DNA from: Labia minor
Taxonomy: Eukaryota; Arthropoda; Insecta; Dermaptera; Spongiphoridae
Reading direction: 5' to 3'
DNA length: 64,000 bases
Assembly: GCA_963082975.1 (NCBI GenBank)
Contig: OY720346.1
Span: forward strand, 21,322,720 to 21,386,719
Shown here: piece after piece, positions 12,358-25,429 of the stretch
Position numbering within the stretch: position 1 is the first letter of the stretch
How the letters are laid out: each line of letters starts with the position of its first letter
Translations under genes and position numbers: made by a program
Notes under the pieces: generated by a model
What the model was told of the DNA's origin: nothing
Seen by the model: the letters and a program-made list of their open reading frames with translations, nothing else
Database searches by the model: none

Positions 12358-14713
12358 CATTAATTTGTTGTTTTGCTCTTTTAAACAAATTAATTCTATT
12401 TGAATAAATAATTTATTTAATATTATTTAATGACCAAAATTGATTCTATTTTATGGTAACTCGCCTTTTTCTCCTTGTTATTTATTTATTAAACAGGTAT
12501 AGGCGTTAAGTAGAATATTTGACCCACAAATATATAAGAAAATGATAATTAAATAAATCATTTTGTTAAATCGTTCTTTTTGTCGGGTTTAATTATGTTA
12601 AACAAGTAATAAATCAATAAAACCAAAATGTCCTATAAAGGGTGTTGATGAATTATTTACTAAAGAAATACATTTTAAACAGATGACACGATTCTATTCT
12701 ATTTTCAGGTTTAGATATAAAAGGAATCAATACCCCTTTGAATATTTTATTAAGACAAACTGTTTAAATTTTTTTTTTTTTTTTAATTTTATTTTTTTTT
12801 TATTTTTTATTGCTTTTCAACAGAAATTAGATTTAGAAGTGAATAATTTATAAATAATTAATAATTAGTAAGAAAACATGTGAGTATGGTATAGGAATAA
12901 AATATTAATTTAGGTATAAAAAACATGAATATGCAATTATGTCAAAAAAATATTGGACTTATTATTTTAAAAAATTATTTAGTCTTTAATAAATCTATTA
13001 TTATAAAGATTATATTGTATGTACACACATAAATATCATTTATTTTGTTCAAAAATAATATTTAACATAATAATTTCAGTTATCCAAAATATAATTAAAA
13101 AAAAATGTACTAATTTTATATAAACGTAAAAATTATTAGGATAGAAAATAACTCTCAATCTATTTAATAGTTTTATTAAATAAAATTATTTAAATGTAAA
13201 TATTTAAATTTAACAGGTGAATTATTTAAATGGTTAGTATTTTGAAAATTTCATTTAAGATAATGGTTGTTGGTAAATTAAATGCGGGCAATGTTTTTTT
13301 CTGACCAGTTGTCGATTTAACCACTTGGAATCGTGTAACTCCTATATATAGTTCACACACATTAATATATTTGTGAGTGACATTAAAATATTCTTATTAC
13401 ACTTCCGTAAACCTTACACAATTAGATACAATTGTCGAAATAAGATTGCTATATAAATAATCAATAAAGAGATGGAAAATCTAGAAAGAGATTTAAGGAT
13501 TAATTATTGAGAATTAATTTTTTATAAATTTAACAATACTAAAAACGAAATTTTAAAAATAAATTTTTTTATTGATTTTTTTTTTACCCTATTGATATAC
13601 ATATATATATTGGCAAGATACATTTAAAAATATTTACATTTTAATAATAATATAATATTTTAATATTAGAATATATTTTAAAAGGTATTTCTTCCATTGA
13701 AATAAATTCATATTTTTTTTAAATAAAATGAGTAAATAAATATATGAAAAAATAAATAAATAGATTCCTTTACTTTTTTTTTTATTGCGAATAAGCATTA
13801 ATTAGAATACATTTGAAAGTAAATTCCGTAGAAACGAACTCCCTCATCCCTCGTACATATATTCAGATGTTTCAATCCTTTGATCAATTAATATTTACCC
13901 GCAACATTGTAGATATATGACGAGTCAGCGTGGATTTTTTGAATTAGCGAAATAGATTTTTCATTTCAAAGAATTTCAATCAGAATTTATTCAATCCAAA
14001 AATAAATAATCATATAATATTTAATTATTATCTTTTTAAATATTTTTTTTTTTAGAATATTCTTTTGGAAATATAAAAAAGTATAAATATTAATACATTT
14101 TTTATTATATTGTATCCTCTACTAAGATAATAATTTTTTTTTTTTTTAATAAATATAGAATAATTAATATTTTGAGATAGGAAAGTCAGTGTTTGATTTA
14201 TGAAAAATCAACAAAAAAAGGTGGATATCCTTAATCAAGGCCCCATGTTAATGGCATAATAGATAATTAATATAATTCTTTACACAGTCCTTGTTTTTAC
14301 TTTATCTTTTTGAAAATCTCTCGATCCGCTTTGTATAGAGGTGAGTGAATGAGAGTAGAGAGCAAGGAGCTCTTCTCTTAAATAAGCGCAAACAAAAACA
14401 AAGTTGGTAAAGTAAAATATTGTTTCGACGAGATAAGAACAACGAAATTATCCAGAGAAAAAATACGATTCCCAAATGAAACGTTACTTGGGACAACTTT
14501 TATAGACCAATTCGTTATTATCGAATGGATTATTATTTTTCAACTCTAGTAAACAATAATTCAGTTCACTTTAAATCGGTACTAAGAATAAAGTATACAA
14601 TGAAAACGATTGATAAATATTATTTTATATAAATAACCCAAAAAAATATAAAATATTGCTTTTATCTTCAATAAAATAAATATCAATAATTTATATTAAT
14701 CATATATAAAGTA

Positions 14714-15212
14714 CGAGGGGTGTTCAAAGTATTCTCGGTATAGGTATGAAGGAAAATGCAGAAACTTCTAACTAAAATTTATTTTTCAATGTAGTCCCCC
14801 ATAACCTCAATACACTTGTTTGCTCGGGAAACTAACTTTTGAATTCCCTCTAAATAATATTTTTCCTCCTTGTCCTCAAAATGTACGTTAATTGCCACCT
14901 TCAGCTTTTCATCGTCAGAAAAACGTTTTCCACGAAGATTTTTTTTTTTAGGTTGGGGAACAAGAAGTAATCACTGGGGCAAGGTCTGGGCTGTAAGGTG
15001 TATGTTTTATTTCTTCAAAGCATTTTTCTCAACATTGTCGCATCAGTCATTCTGGTCTTCTTACACCAACGATAATTAGATTAGTACTAATGATAAATAA
15101 ATGAAATTTTGAGGTTATGTTCTCAGGGAGTGTCGTTACCAACTGAAATAATTTAAATCCCTTCGTCACTGCTAAATTACCCCGTTACCGAGAATACTTT
15201 GAACACCCCTCG
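14714..15212 (-). mobile_element. mariner-derived MITE with perfect 27-bp terminal inverted repeats
   Basis: Positions 14714-14740 and 15186-15212 are perfect inverted repeats beginning CGAGGGGTGTTCAAAGTATT. TA lies on both sides (14712-14713 and 15213-15214). On the minus strand, next to the left end, the reading GIQKLVSRANKCIEVMGDYI matches the C-terminal tail of mariner transposases. No catalytic region remains, so the element is an internal deletion derivative of about 499 bp. The perfect ends suggest it is younger than its neighbours. Confidence 0.93.
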
Positions 15213-15214
15213 TA

Positions 15215-17426
15215 TATATATAATAATTATAAAAAATGTAATAATATTCCAAATGAAGTTTATAAATATCTGTTTTAAAATTCAAAGATTATTTTTAAAA
15301 ATAGAATGTGTCCGAAAATTTTTTATTAAAATTAAATATTTAGTAGATATTCTTTTTTTAATTTTTTCAAAAATGGCATAAGTCTTTCTGGCATTTATAA
15401 ATTTTTTATTTTATATGAAATAAATATTTTTTATCAAAAAAGAGAGCAGTGATTTGCCAAAAAAAATAATCAAATGGAAAGTAATTAAAATCAGAGAGAA
15501 AAATTATCATATTAGCTTTGATCATAGTATATATGTATACGTACGTATACTATAAATTTGTCAATGTACCTTTTCGACTTATATATCTAATAATTATGCA
15601 TGAATAATATTTAGTTATTTTTGAATATAGTAAACTTATTAGAGGAACAGAATTAGATTATCAATGACAAGAAATATTCTAAATTTGTATTTGTATTCTA
15701 ATAATATATTGAATATGGTATTTATATATTCGTTATAATGAGGATATTTATTTCACATCAATTAATTATATAAATAAATATAAATATATATGTATAGAAT
15801 GAGAGAGAGGATGAAAAATATGGATTTGTGTTTCATTATTATCCATGGAAAATAAAATTTAAGTTTTAAATTAAAGAATTCTTTAAGAAACAAATCTCAC
15901 AAAGTTAATAATTCCCATCTTTACTTTTAAACTGATCTTTTCATTGCTATTTTATCTAAAGAGCAAAGCCATTAGAATGAACCAAAACCATTAGACTGAA
16001 CCATGAAGTAAATAATTAATTGACGTCAAAAAGTGTTATATATTAACCAAACTTTTTCAGGTGGAAAATTCCTTAAAATTTCGAAAAAGCTTTATTGACA
16101 GATGCACTTAAACAAATGGATTGTAATCATTTGGAAATTTTTCGATTTGATGAGTTCAATCAGATGAACCAGGTGGCTCGTTTAAATAAAGCACCTTTCC
16201 TACCACCCCCCTCACTCCCCTGATCTAGCATATTACATTGATGAAAAGCACAATCGTCCATGGATTAACTGTAGACCACATCAATCCAAGAACTTTGTTT
16301 AATATCCGACTCTATATTTCATTAAAGCGACAACGAGCAACAAGGCACGTGGCTGTAATTTTATTATCTACGAGAGGGATGAGAGAATCCAACGTCCAAA
16401 TTGTTAAAGTAATTAGCGATATGAATAATATTTCCTATCAATAGTATTTTATTAAAATCAAACGGATGGAAAAAAATGAATCAAAAATTAGAAAATCAGC
16501 CGGTAGTAATAAAAATTATAACTTCAAAACGTATAAGTACGTTTATTTTATCTAAACTCTTTTCTTATTTGTTTTCAAAGCGTCTCTGGACTTGAAAGAT
16601 TTTGGACCGTATTTCTATCCTGAACAAATATTTTCTTCTCCTGATTTACTTGTCTATCTTTATGAGGTATTATTATCATTTGTAGCTTCAATATAACTCA
16701 AGATAACTCTTGTCTAAAATTTTTCCTCATTAAGTCAGGTATATGCTGGTGCAAAAACCTGAAACTGATTTATTATTTTCAAGTTAAGTAAAATATTTAC
16801 AATTTTATTTTCTTACTTGACTCATCTTATAATTTTTTGCTTCATTATCTATCATTTCATTTTTCCATAAGAAGGTAAAAATTTTATTATTCACATGACT
16901 ATATTAATTGCGGTATAATTGTATTTTTTTAAAAACTAGCATTTGAATAACAACTCTAATTACGATTATTTTTAAACATAAACACGTTTTAAACATAAAT
17001 GTTTGTATGTAGGGATGTATTTGATGCATTTATTCTCTTTGATCATAAGTATAATTATTATAAATTATTATTTTATAAAAATATTAATAAACGTCTACAT
17101 ATTATTTATTCTAAATAATTATTTAATTAAGACCATTCATAATTTATTTGTTCTATTGTTCCTATGATTTTAGCCATTCTATTTAGGGTCAAAACAATAA
17201 TGAGAAAAATGCAACCATTATATATTAAAACTAGATATAATAGTGTATAAACGATTTACATATATACTTATATTATAATTTCGACTAATAATATCATTTT
17301 TTTATAGAATCAGTTAAAAATAAAAATTTATTTAAATTTACTAATTAGAAATTACAACTTAAGTAAAAATAAAGATTTACTTGAACATGCCCTTTATATA
17401 ATGTATATATATAATTCATATAATGT
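15215..17426. other. Gene-free AT-rich stretch
   Basis: It contains the 16-bp perfect palindrome GTATACGTACGTATAC near 15535-15550 and a unique, less AT-rich patch at about 16080-16400. The 60- and 68-codon frames here (15199-15381, 16238-16444) have no recognisable domains. Confidence 0.55.
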
Positions 17427-17729
17427 ATAAAATATATAAGGAGGCAGCTAGCCGAGTGTGTAGCATAACAATTTTCTACACAAGAAGTCGGCGTTCGATT
17501 CCAACTAAGAACAAATTTTTCTAATAAAAATTCAATTTAACATCAGCTGCCTCCGGCTCCAGGAACTGTCAGTTCCTGGTTCTATACATGCGGAAGGCAA
17601 CGGGAAACCACCGCATTAACATTCCCAAGAAAAATTATCATGGCTGGGCGCCTTCTAAGGCTATCCTAGTCATGATGATAGCCAAACTCCGAAACGGAGA
17701 CGGCACCTTAAGAAGAAGATAAAATATAT
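17427..17729 (+). mobile_element. tRNA-derived SINE with 11-bp target duplication
   Basis: The direct repeat ATAAAATATAT occurs at 17427-17437 and 17719-17729. Between them the body starts with a tRNA-like head: A-box-like TAGCCGAGTGTG near 17449 and B-box GCGTTCGATTCC near 17489, the RNA polymerase III internal promoter. The body carries a conserved-looking segment, GAAGGCAACGGGAAACCACC, and ends in a short (AAG)n tail. Length without duplications is about 281 bp, normal for a SINE. It would rely on a LINE for mobility; the partner is not known. Confidence 0.9.
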
Positions 17730-19060
17730 CAAATATAATTTACTGAATATAGTTAGGTGTTGGTTAATTTATTAAATCTTGAATCGAAAAATATAAATAT
17801 TCAATTAGTAAAAATAAATTAAAATATGTAATAAATATAAAAATTTTAAGATTAGATATAATTTATAAACCTGAAAGTGAATGGCGTAGTTAAACAAATA
17901 AGAATTGTGGATTGTTTTGGATAAAGTAAAAGAAAAATATAAGTTGATATCAAAAAAATAGTGATAGAATAAATAGAAATTCTATACAAAGGAGGGATAA
18001 TGTTGCTTTAAACAAACGAAATCAATAGATGTATGGATAAAGCAAATTAAAGCTAAACGACTCATAAATATTTAAGTATTCGTAGTTAGGATAATAAATA
18101 TTATTATCTTTATATGAATCAAATTTATAGTTTTTTTAATCTATTAATTAAAATAATTATTGTTAAAATTGAAAGTGACTTATAAAAATCATCAATATGA
18201 ACCCTTAATACTTGTTAAGAGATATTTTGTGCCAAGATTCTTAGAATGGTTGTAGAGATTAGAAAAATGTCTTTTTTTATTAATATGTTTCTGTTTAAAA
18301 ATATCAACATTGTATAAAAAATATTGTATTTTTAATTTTGAATTTTTAATACTTTTTTTCGTTTTTTATTGAAATATATCTATTTTATTTTATTTAATAG
18401 AGTGTATACTTTAAATAAAAAAAAATTGAGAATGGGAGATAGATTTTTTTTTATCTTTGGTGAAATGATTGTCGATATGCAAATCGGATCCTCAGAGACC
18501 CCGGGCAATGAAACCAAATGAGCTTGCTTTAATAAATTGAAAGCCAACGTAAAGTCGATAATTGAAAATCACATTACAATAACAGCACGGTCCTCCTTTT
18601 TCAAGGGTTGTCGAAGGCCGGAAATGCAATTTGCAAGGGATATCCGCAATTGGTGTTGTCCACTGGAAGACCTGAATCATCGGGTATTCAATTGGCGTTC
18701 AATGACGACTGTTTGCCGACCATCCCCGTTCACTATTCTACTCTTTTTACGACATTGATCTAATCGCGTTCTACCCCACCCACCTCCCACTACGCCACCA
18801 CCTAACATGCTTCAAGAGTAGAAGACCTTTTAGACTTTAATTTTGCCTGCCTGGTTTCGATTGCAACATCGGTAACGTTTCTGGAATTTCCATCGAGTAA
18901 GAAGACCAAGAAGGTTGTTCTTCCCCCTCCTTCCTCACTTTTCATTTCCTACACTTTTAAACGTCCCTTCAAAAGTAATTTGATTTCCTTTAAAACAATG
19001 CTTTCTTATTTCGTTGTGTTAATTAAACTCATTCAATTTCTAAAACAGACATTTCTACAT

Positions 19061-19094
<34 letters not shown>

Positions 19095-20482
19095 AAGTTG
19101 AAATAGAAGTGGTGAAGAATTGGTTTCTACTTCGTCGCTCAAGAAGAATACCTTTAATAAACGAAAATTCTTCAACAATGATCATTAGAAAGAATGATTA
19201 CATTCGTAAAAAAAAAGGAAAAGAAAATGTCAACATGAATTGTAGTAGTAAAGGATTGGTGGAGGATATTTTCAACCCTTTTCAATTCCACGCATCTCCA
19301 CTCTATTCAGTGGATTTATTTCAAGATAATACAATATATAGAGAGATCTCTCGTCCTATCCTTTAAATTCTATTCCAGCATGCATGGAAGCAAAGCGGTG
19401 GCCAAATATGAAATATTAGATTAGATAAATTCTTGAAATATGATACCGTCTATTAAATAAAAGAAATATTTTATCAAATCAAAAACGATATTTATTGTAT
19501 AAAAAAAAATCCTATTTTCTTTACTTTTGGTTGGGGTTAAATCCTTCAGTAAGTTAATTTAAATATTTGATAATAAAATTATCCTCAAATTATTCAAGTT
19601 ATAAAATATTCATACTTTGTTAAATATATATTCATATATTATTATATTATATTCATTAATTTATCTTATAAAAATAATAATTTTCAATTTTTAATAAGAA
19701 TACTTCTTTAGGTATTTTGTATAATAATTAAATAAATCTAAACACATAAATATTGGAATCCAGACTGACTTGACATCAGTCAGTTTACTTTTTTATTCAA
19801 TTTATTTTAATATTTTATTATTTTTTTACATTTTTTTAATGACTAATTGAAATTAGTCCCCCCCCCCCCGGGCTCTCTCAAAGACAAATTTTCATTAAGA
19901 TTTTTTTTTATATTAAATATTTAAAAATGTTTTGTAAATGAAACACTGATTTTACAAAATCTGGCAAAAAAATTTAATTTTGTATTTTATTTACTCGTAT
20001 TCACAGTTTTAGAAAGAAAATATTTTTTTCCAGCTATAAGTAAATTATTTTAGCTTTCCTCATGAAATAAGGATAGCTTATACGATGATCGGAAAATTTT
20101 GAAAATTTTTGCTCCGAGATTCTTTGAGATTTTCACTTTTCAGACGGTTCTGAATCCAAAACTGCAAAAAAATTTTTTGAACCGGCTCGTTACCGAGATT
20201 ACGTCTAAACAAAATGAGATATTGTATTGAAATTTGATATTTAGATGTTTTTTTGGGAATGATGGGCGGGGATTGGATTGTTGTTGGACAAGATCGGACC
20301 ATAAGTAAGGGTAGTTTAAAGATGTGTCAAAGCATATTTTATTGATTTTCTCAATAAATACCGATTTTTATGAGAATTATCATACTATCGTATTAAATTT
20401 ATAGGGATTCGAATTTACTAAAAGTTTCATTATATTCATTTTTACCTAAACTTAATAATAAAGGAGTTATTTATAAAAAACT
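17730..20482. other. Gene-free; GC-balanced unique island at 18480-18960
   Basis: The island at 18480-18960 is open on both strands for 60-70 codons but shows no known domain. Its composition stands out from the AT-rich surroundings, so it may be a conserved noncoding element. The 128-codon frame at 18980-19366 includes IYIYIYIY read through the (TA)n tract at about 19064-19090 and is not credible. A C-run with CCGGG is at 19858-19870. Confidence 0.55.
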
Positions 20483-20483
20483 A

Positions 20484-21669
20484 TTAGGTTGTCCCATAAG
20501 TTTTTTCCGCGTCACGCTATGAATGAATCTAACTGCCTATGTTTATATATATATATATATATATATAAACATGCAGGCTTATCTCTTAGCCGTTTATGGC
20601 ATCTTATTTAATCATCCCAGAGCTTTTTCAGAATTCGTTTCGTTGGTGACAAAGTCTCTTTAAAATTTTTCTACTATGGAGAGCCAAAAGATCATTTGCG
20701 GCAGAAGAGATTTGCACCGTTTACGGGATTGGTGCTTCGACTATTAGGACCGTCCGCAATTGGTTTAAGAAATTTAGAGCTGGCCACCCAGCAACGACGG
20801 ATATTATCAAGACTGTGCATGCTGAAAATCCACGATACAGTGAGCGCGAGATAGCTGGTGAAACTAACATTCCCAAAACAACGGCACATAAGCATTTAAT
20901 CAAAATGGGATATGCGAGTCGATATGAAGCTTGGGTTCCACACCAATTGACGGAGACCGGCCTTATAAAGCGCGTCCCTACGTGCGATTTGCTTCTACAG
21001 CGACACAAAAGAAATCATTTCTTAAAGAGTCTTGTCACTGGAGACGAGACTTGGATTTTGTATCAAAATGTGGATCGAAAACGGATTTGGTCTAAAGAAA
21101 ATAGACCTTCAACTGTTGCGAAGTCTGGGCTTCATCCGAAGAAGGTTCTTTTGTGCATTTGATGGGACTGGAAGGGTGTACTGTACTACGAGCTCCTTCC
21201 TGAAGGTGATATGATCAATGCTGACAAATTTTGCAATCAACTGAATTAACTAAAAACCGCCATAGCAGAAAAACGGCAAGGTGTAGTATTCCATCACGGC
21301 AACGCAAGGCCGCTTATTGTGTTGATCGTAAGGCAAATATTATTACAGTTTGATTGGGACGTTCTACCTCATCCTCCATACTCCCCATACCTTCCTCCAT
21401 CCGATTATTACTTGTTCCTCTCCTTAAAAATCTCTCTCCGTGGTAAATCTTTCAAATCCATAATCGAAATAAAAACGCACCTAAATGAATATTTTGAAAG
21501 TAAGCCTCAATTATTTTGGAAAGAGGGCATAATCAGGCTTCCTGGGAGATGGAAGAAGGTTAGAGAACAGAATGGTTCATACATAACATAATAAATCAAC
21601 CTTAACCAACAAATATCGTGTATTCATTTCGCATCAAAAAAAGCGAAGAAACTTATGGGACACCCCAAG
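20484..21669 (+). mobile_element. Near full-length mariner element (dead)
   Basis: The left end starts TTAGGTTGTCCCATAAGTTT and the right end is its imperfect inverse around 21650-21668 (ACTTATGGGACACC). TA flanks are at 20482-20483 and 21670-21671. At about 1.19 kb it is slightly shorter than the usual 1.3 kb. The transposase gene fills it on the plus strand. Confidence 0.92.
20676..21591 (+). pseudogene. mariner transposase (D,D34D type), inactivated
   Basis: The ATG at 20676 opens MESQKIICG, then a frameshift leads to the helix-turn-helix region EICTVYGIGASTIRTVRNWF and a second HTH region, YSEREIAGETNIPKTTAHKH. The catalytic domain has the first aspartate in VTGDETWILY. At the second site VFHHGNARP has glycine where the family has aspartate (HDNARP). 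The third, PYLPPSDYYLF, is kept. Two in-frame stops follow CI (21159-21161) and QLN (21247-21249). The C-terminus ends VREQNGSYIT at 21591. A missing catalytic residue plus stops make it non-functional. Confidence 0.95.
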
Positions 21670-21788
21670 TACTTTAAGATTTCGAAAGCTTTTCGTCCGC
21701 CCGTAGTGGCAGGATATTTTGAAAGAAATCATGTAAAAATCCCTTAGAAAAAATCCCTAAATAAAAAATTTCCCTAATTTTTTTGTAC

Positions 21789-22480
21789 TTATTTAATAAT
21801 GAAAAGCCGAAGAGACTTGAATGAGGTAGTTATGCTTGGTGTCATCACATCTGTTCCATCTGGTTTTTTAGCGTCCCATTTTTCATGGTTTGCCTTCATT
21901 ATGGTCAGAAGCTCATCATGCGAGTCGCTGAATCTTTTCCTTGGTGGATCAGGCTTCTTACCAAGAACATCACGACAGATTTCCAAAGAGATAAGGTTAT
22001 GCTCAATATGGATTTGCTTAATCAGGTGACCCATACTGATGTCTTATAACCTTCTACTGCATTGTTTGTTCGAGGTAAACCCATCAAAGTGGCATCGTAG
22101 ATGTTCCAATGTTCCAATGTCGAATTCGGGGTTATAAAAGCCAGCCAAAAATTGTTCACTTAGCCAAGTGCGCTCGAAGGAAGAAAAAAGATCACGAAGT
22201 TTTGCCCTGTTGGTCATCCAGCTAATGCTTGTTAGGCTACAATGACTTTTGATGGTGGTACCAAAATCAAAGCTGCAAGAGTTTGTAAATGAGTGGAGTT
22301 GTCAGGATTATCTATATCATTATAGAGCTTCAAAACTTCTGGCATTGATTTGATGTTTCTATAAATGCATTGAGCACAATGAAAAAGACAACCTCTGATG
22401 ATTGTAAATTTCACAAATTGCGTTATATATTCCCTGGTGAAATATACGGTGCAAATGGTGTATTTTGTATTTGGAATCAT
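21789..22480 (-). pseudogene. MULE transposase, C-terminal part, frameshifted
   Basis: On the minus strand the first piece (22480-22232) contains GCLFHCAQCIYRNIKSM, then THLQTLAALILVPPSKVI. These match the MULE transposase pattern GCFFH-Q-IYR followed by ALAFVP. After a frameshift comes ERTWLSEQFLAGFYNPEF, then GLPRTNNAVEGY, a diagnostic motif of MuDR/MULE transposases. The last piece (22034-21789) starts MGHLIKQIHIEHNLISLEIC, the helical C-terminus. The N-terminal catalytic DDE core is absent or unrecognisable. Several frame changes make it a pseudogene. Confidence 0.85.
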
Positions 22481-22770
22481 TAAGCTATTAAAACGTATGC
22501 TAATAAACGAAATTTGAGTAAATTCCCTTTATTTTACATACGAATTTGACACCTCTATTTTTTTGGAAAAATCACGTGTCTGGGCCATATGTATGTATTT
22601 TTTTACCTATTTTTCCCTACTTTCGGTCCAGGCTCGATTACCTCCTTGGGAGGTCGTGTCATGCTCACCTTGTAATTAAATTTTCTTAATCACAATTAAA
22701 ATTAATACAAAAATGAAAAATTTTCTTTTTAGTGATTTTTTCTTTTAGGGATTTTTTCAGTCATGGATAT

Positions 22771-23004
22771 TTTTATTTAGGGATTTTCGGTTTTAAGGAT
22801 TTTTCTTTTTAGGGATATTTGGTTTTAGGGAGAGAGAGTTTTGACTTTTATGGATTTTTTCCTTTAGGGATTTTTACCCGTTTCCATTTTTATTTAGGGA
22901 TTTTCGGTTTTAAGGATTTTTCTTTTTAGGGATATTTGGTTTTAGGGAGAGAGAGTTTTGACTTTTATGGATTTTTTCCTTTAGGGATTTTTACCCGTTT
23001 CCAT
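22771..23004. repeat. 117-bp tandem duplication of AGGGAT-rich sequence
   Basis: Two essentially identical 117-bp units start at 22771 and 22888 (TTTTATTTAGGGATTTTCGG). Inside each unit the shorter word TTTAGGGAT and variants recur every 15-30 bases. It forms the right subterminal region of the MULE remnant. Confidence 0.93.
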
Positions 23005-23324
23005 TTTGAAAAAATTAGTCTTCGCTTCATAATTTTTATGAAATATTTAGAATTTGAATAATATTTTTCTTTAATTTATATTTAAATAATAGTCAAATTG
23101 GAAAATTTCACAATCATCTAGTAATCTTATATTAAGTCTTTTGTTTTTTATGATTTAGGAGAAATAATAAAATAATTTTTTATTTCTTATATTTAATTCT
23201 GTACGAAAAAATAAGCAATTTTTATTTTTGTTAAAATTATTTTAAAATAAAATAAACTTACTTATTATACACTAAATTATACTTTATGAATTATTTTTTT
23301 TTCAAATAAAAAGAAGGATTATAT

Positions 23325-23431
23325 TTTTTCTTTTTTATTTGTAATATAGTACATGATATACAGCAATGTATATTTTTTTCTCTCCTGGGGGGGGTTTTGA
23401 CCCCCAAAACCCCCCCCTGGTTGCGCCACTG
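23325..23431 (-). mobile_element. hAT-like terminus (family with G-run), copy 1
   Basis: Read on the minus strand from 23431 it begins CAGTGGCGCAACCAGGGGGG, then TTTTGGGGG and a C-run, then GAGAGAAAAAAAT. The same order of words occurs on the plus strand from 48857. CAGTGG-type starts are typical of hAT transposons. The other end was not found. Confidence 0.65.
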
Positions 23432-23444
23432 AGTATATCTAAAC

Positions 23445-23475
23445 CAGGGTTTCCCAAAAATTTTCTACTTCGATG
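23445..23475 (+). mobile_element. hAT-like terminus fragment
   Basis: CAGGGTTTCCCAAAAATTTT resembles the terminal inverted repeat of Charlie/Buster-like hAT elements. No partner terminus was seen downstream, so this may be a truncated copy. The following 23475-23990 is plain AT-rich sequence. Confidence 0.4.
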
Positions 23476-24108
23476 CCCTCTTCTCGTTTAATAGAACCCA
23501 ATTTTTTGATGTAGTATGAGTATATATATAAAGTTTAACATAGATCTATGAGTATTTAATTGAGTATATTTTTTCAAAATTTAAACATTTTTATCACATT
23601 AGTAGTATATATATATAGTTGAACTTTAATATTATTTAACAAATGCAATTCAATATTTTATAAAATAATAATTTCATAAACGATTAATAGAAATTTCTAA
23701 CTGAAAAAATTAATATTACGGTTGAAGCTGATGTTTTTTGAAAATGTTTTTGATATCAAGTCAAATTTTGATTAATAATAAATTTCACAACTTTCGAGTA
23801 AAGCGATAATATAGCTAATAAATATTATCAAATATTTAATTATATAAAAATTATTGGAATTAAAACAAATAAATAAAACAATTAAAAAAACTATTTAAAA
23901 GTTAAATGATATTTTATTTAGATTGAAAATTTAAAACGAACATTCCAATGGGAAATTCCATAAAAAATACTTTTAAACTTGGAAGATTATATCTTCTATA
24001 TATATAAAAAAAGGTTTTTGTCTGCACATTGCTCAGAATTTAAAATTTTTTGCATATCTTCGCGTTTCATGACCCCTAGAATCCAAGAGTGACTTTAGAA
24101 TTTTTCAC

Positions 24109-24139
<31 letters not shown>
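24109..24139. repeat. (GTCT)n microsatellite inside the Helitron 5' region
   Basis: Seven to eight perfect tetranucleotide units, a common feature of arthropod Helitron 5' segments. Confidence 0.97.
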
Positions 24140-25429
24140 CGGAAAATTACTATTTTATAGACTCAGAATTGGCTGAACCGATTTCTTTGAAATTACATCA
24201 CAATATTCTTATATACCTCTAGAGTAACATAGGCTATAAATTTTATTAATATCTTATCAATAACCGCAGAAATTAATTTTTTAAAGTTTATATAATTCTC
24301 CGTGTTGTTCATTCAAGAGCAGCTCGCGGCTCACTGTCGGCCTAGCGGAATCATTTCAAACAATGAATTATCATAGCTATTCCCAATCAAAGAATTATTA
24401 TAATATTTCACATTTTATTTTAAATTCTAATATACAAATATCAATTCAATTAAATAATTTATTCTAAAAGTTCTCAATTTAATTAAAATATTTATTAGAT
24501 CATATTTTTATCTTAAATTATTTTTTATTTAATTTAATATTTCTTCTTTTCTATAATATATATATAATATATAAATTTTATCATTGAATAATAAAAAAAA
24601 ATATTATTTAACCTGAATTAAAATGACTGAATTATATTATCTTTGTTTTTTATTTTAATTTAATGACTCTATTATTAATTACTAAATATATATATATATA
24701 TATTATATAAAAATTAAAATATGATGATATAAAGTTGTTTTAAATTTTTGACATTTTTAAATTGGGTATATTTTTTAAATTTATTAAAATGTCTTTTTTA
24801 TTTATTATGTTTCAAAGATTCATTTTTATTATGTGATATTAATAAAAAATAACGATGCTCTGTGCAAGTCGAATCATGTTGCACATAATTAAATAACAAT
24901 TGCCAAACAAAGAATATAATATTTTTTTAAATTCTTATATTTAAATATCATTTCAATTAAATAATTTATTCTAAAAGGTCTCATTTTAATTAATTTAATA
25001 AAATATTTAAATCACCATTCAATTTTTTATTAATAGGCTTCTTTTTTTATTTTTAATTTTTAATAAATTCTCTTTTTTTGATATGATATTAATAAAAAAT
25101 AATATTAAATTGTATATAAATATAAAAATTAGAATATTTGAATTTTTTTAAATTTTAACACATGTAATCAATCATATGCATTAAGAATGGAAAATTTTTA
25201 AAATCAACTTGCTATAAAATTCAGAAAAAAAATACTGATATATAGAATATATAGACTATTCGAATATAATTTAAAACTCTTTCTCTCCTTCTATTTTAAA
25301 TTAAAAAAACGGAGTTTTAAGAAATTTAGATGCCATATGCAACATGGGTGGGTAAATGAATTGGGCTGGAAGAGGAGGCAATTTATAATTTTCTTCTAAT
25401 TCAGATTTAGGACAAATCGTACAACATTA

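Larger units (their letters stand above)
10181..14711. other. Gene-free AT-rich stretch with microsatellites
   Basis: It holds a (CT)n tract at 11586-11615, a (TGAT)n tract at 12238-12260 and a (TA)n tract at 12318-12353, plus A/T homopolymers. Two GC-balanced unique islands, 11130-11250 and 11370-11580, have overlapping chance frames on both strands but no recognisable protein. No transposon ends were identified. Confidence 0.6.
21735..23005 (-). mobile_element. MULE (MuDR-like) remnant with long AGGGATTTTT-rich ends
   Basis: The left edge (21735-21788) carries TAAAAATCCCT-AGAAAAAATCC. The right region (22720-23005) carries the inverse, repeated many times as TTTAGGGATTTTT. The two flank a minus-strand MULE transposase remnant, as expected for Mutator elements with long terminal inverted repeats. 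Exact ends and the 9-bp target duplication could not be fixed; the right terminus is probably near GGAAACGGGTAAAAATCCC (reverse complement of 22960-23005). Confidence 0.7.

Noticed and set aside
18980-19366. 128-codon plus-strand frame as a gene
   Set aside because: It reads straight through a (TA)n microsatellite, giving IYIYIYIY, and has no domain or composition of a real protein.
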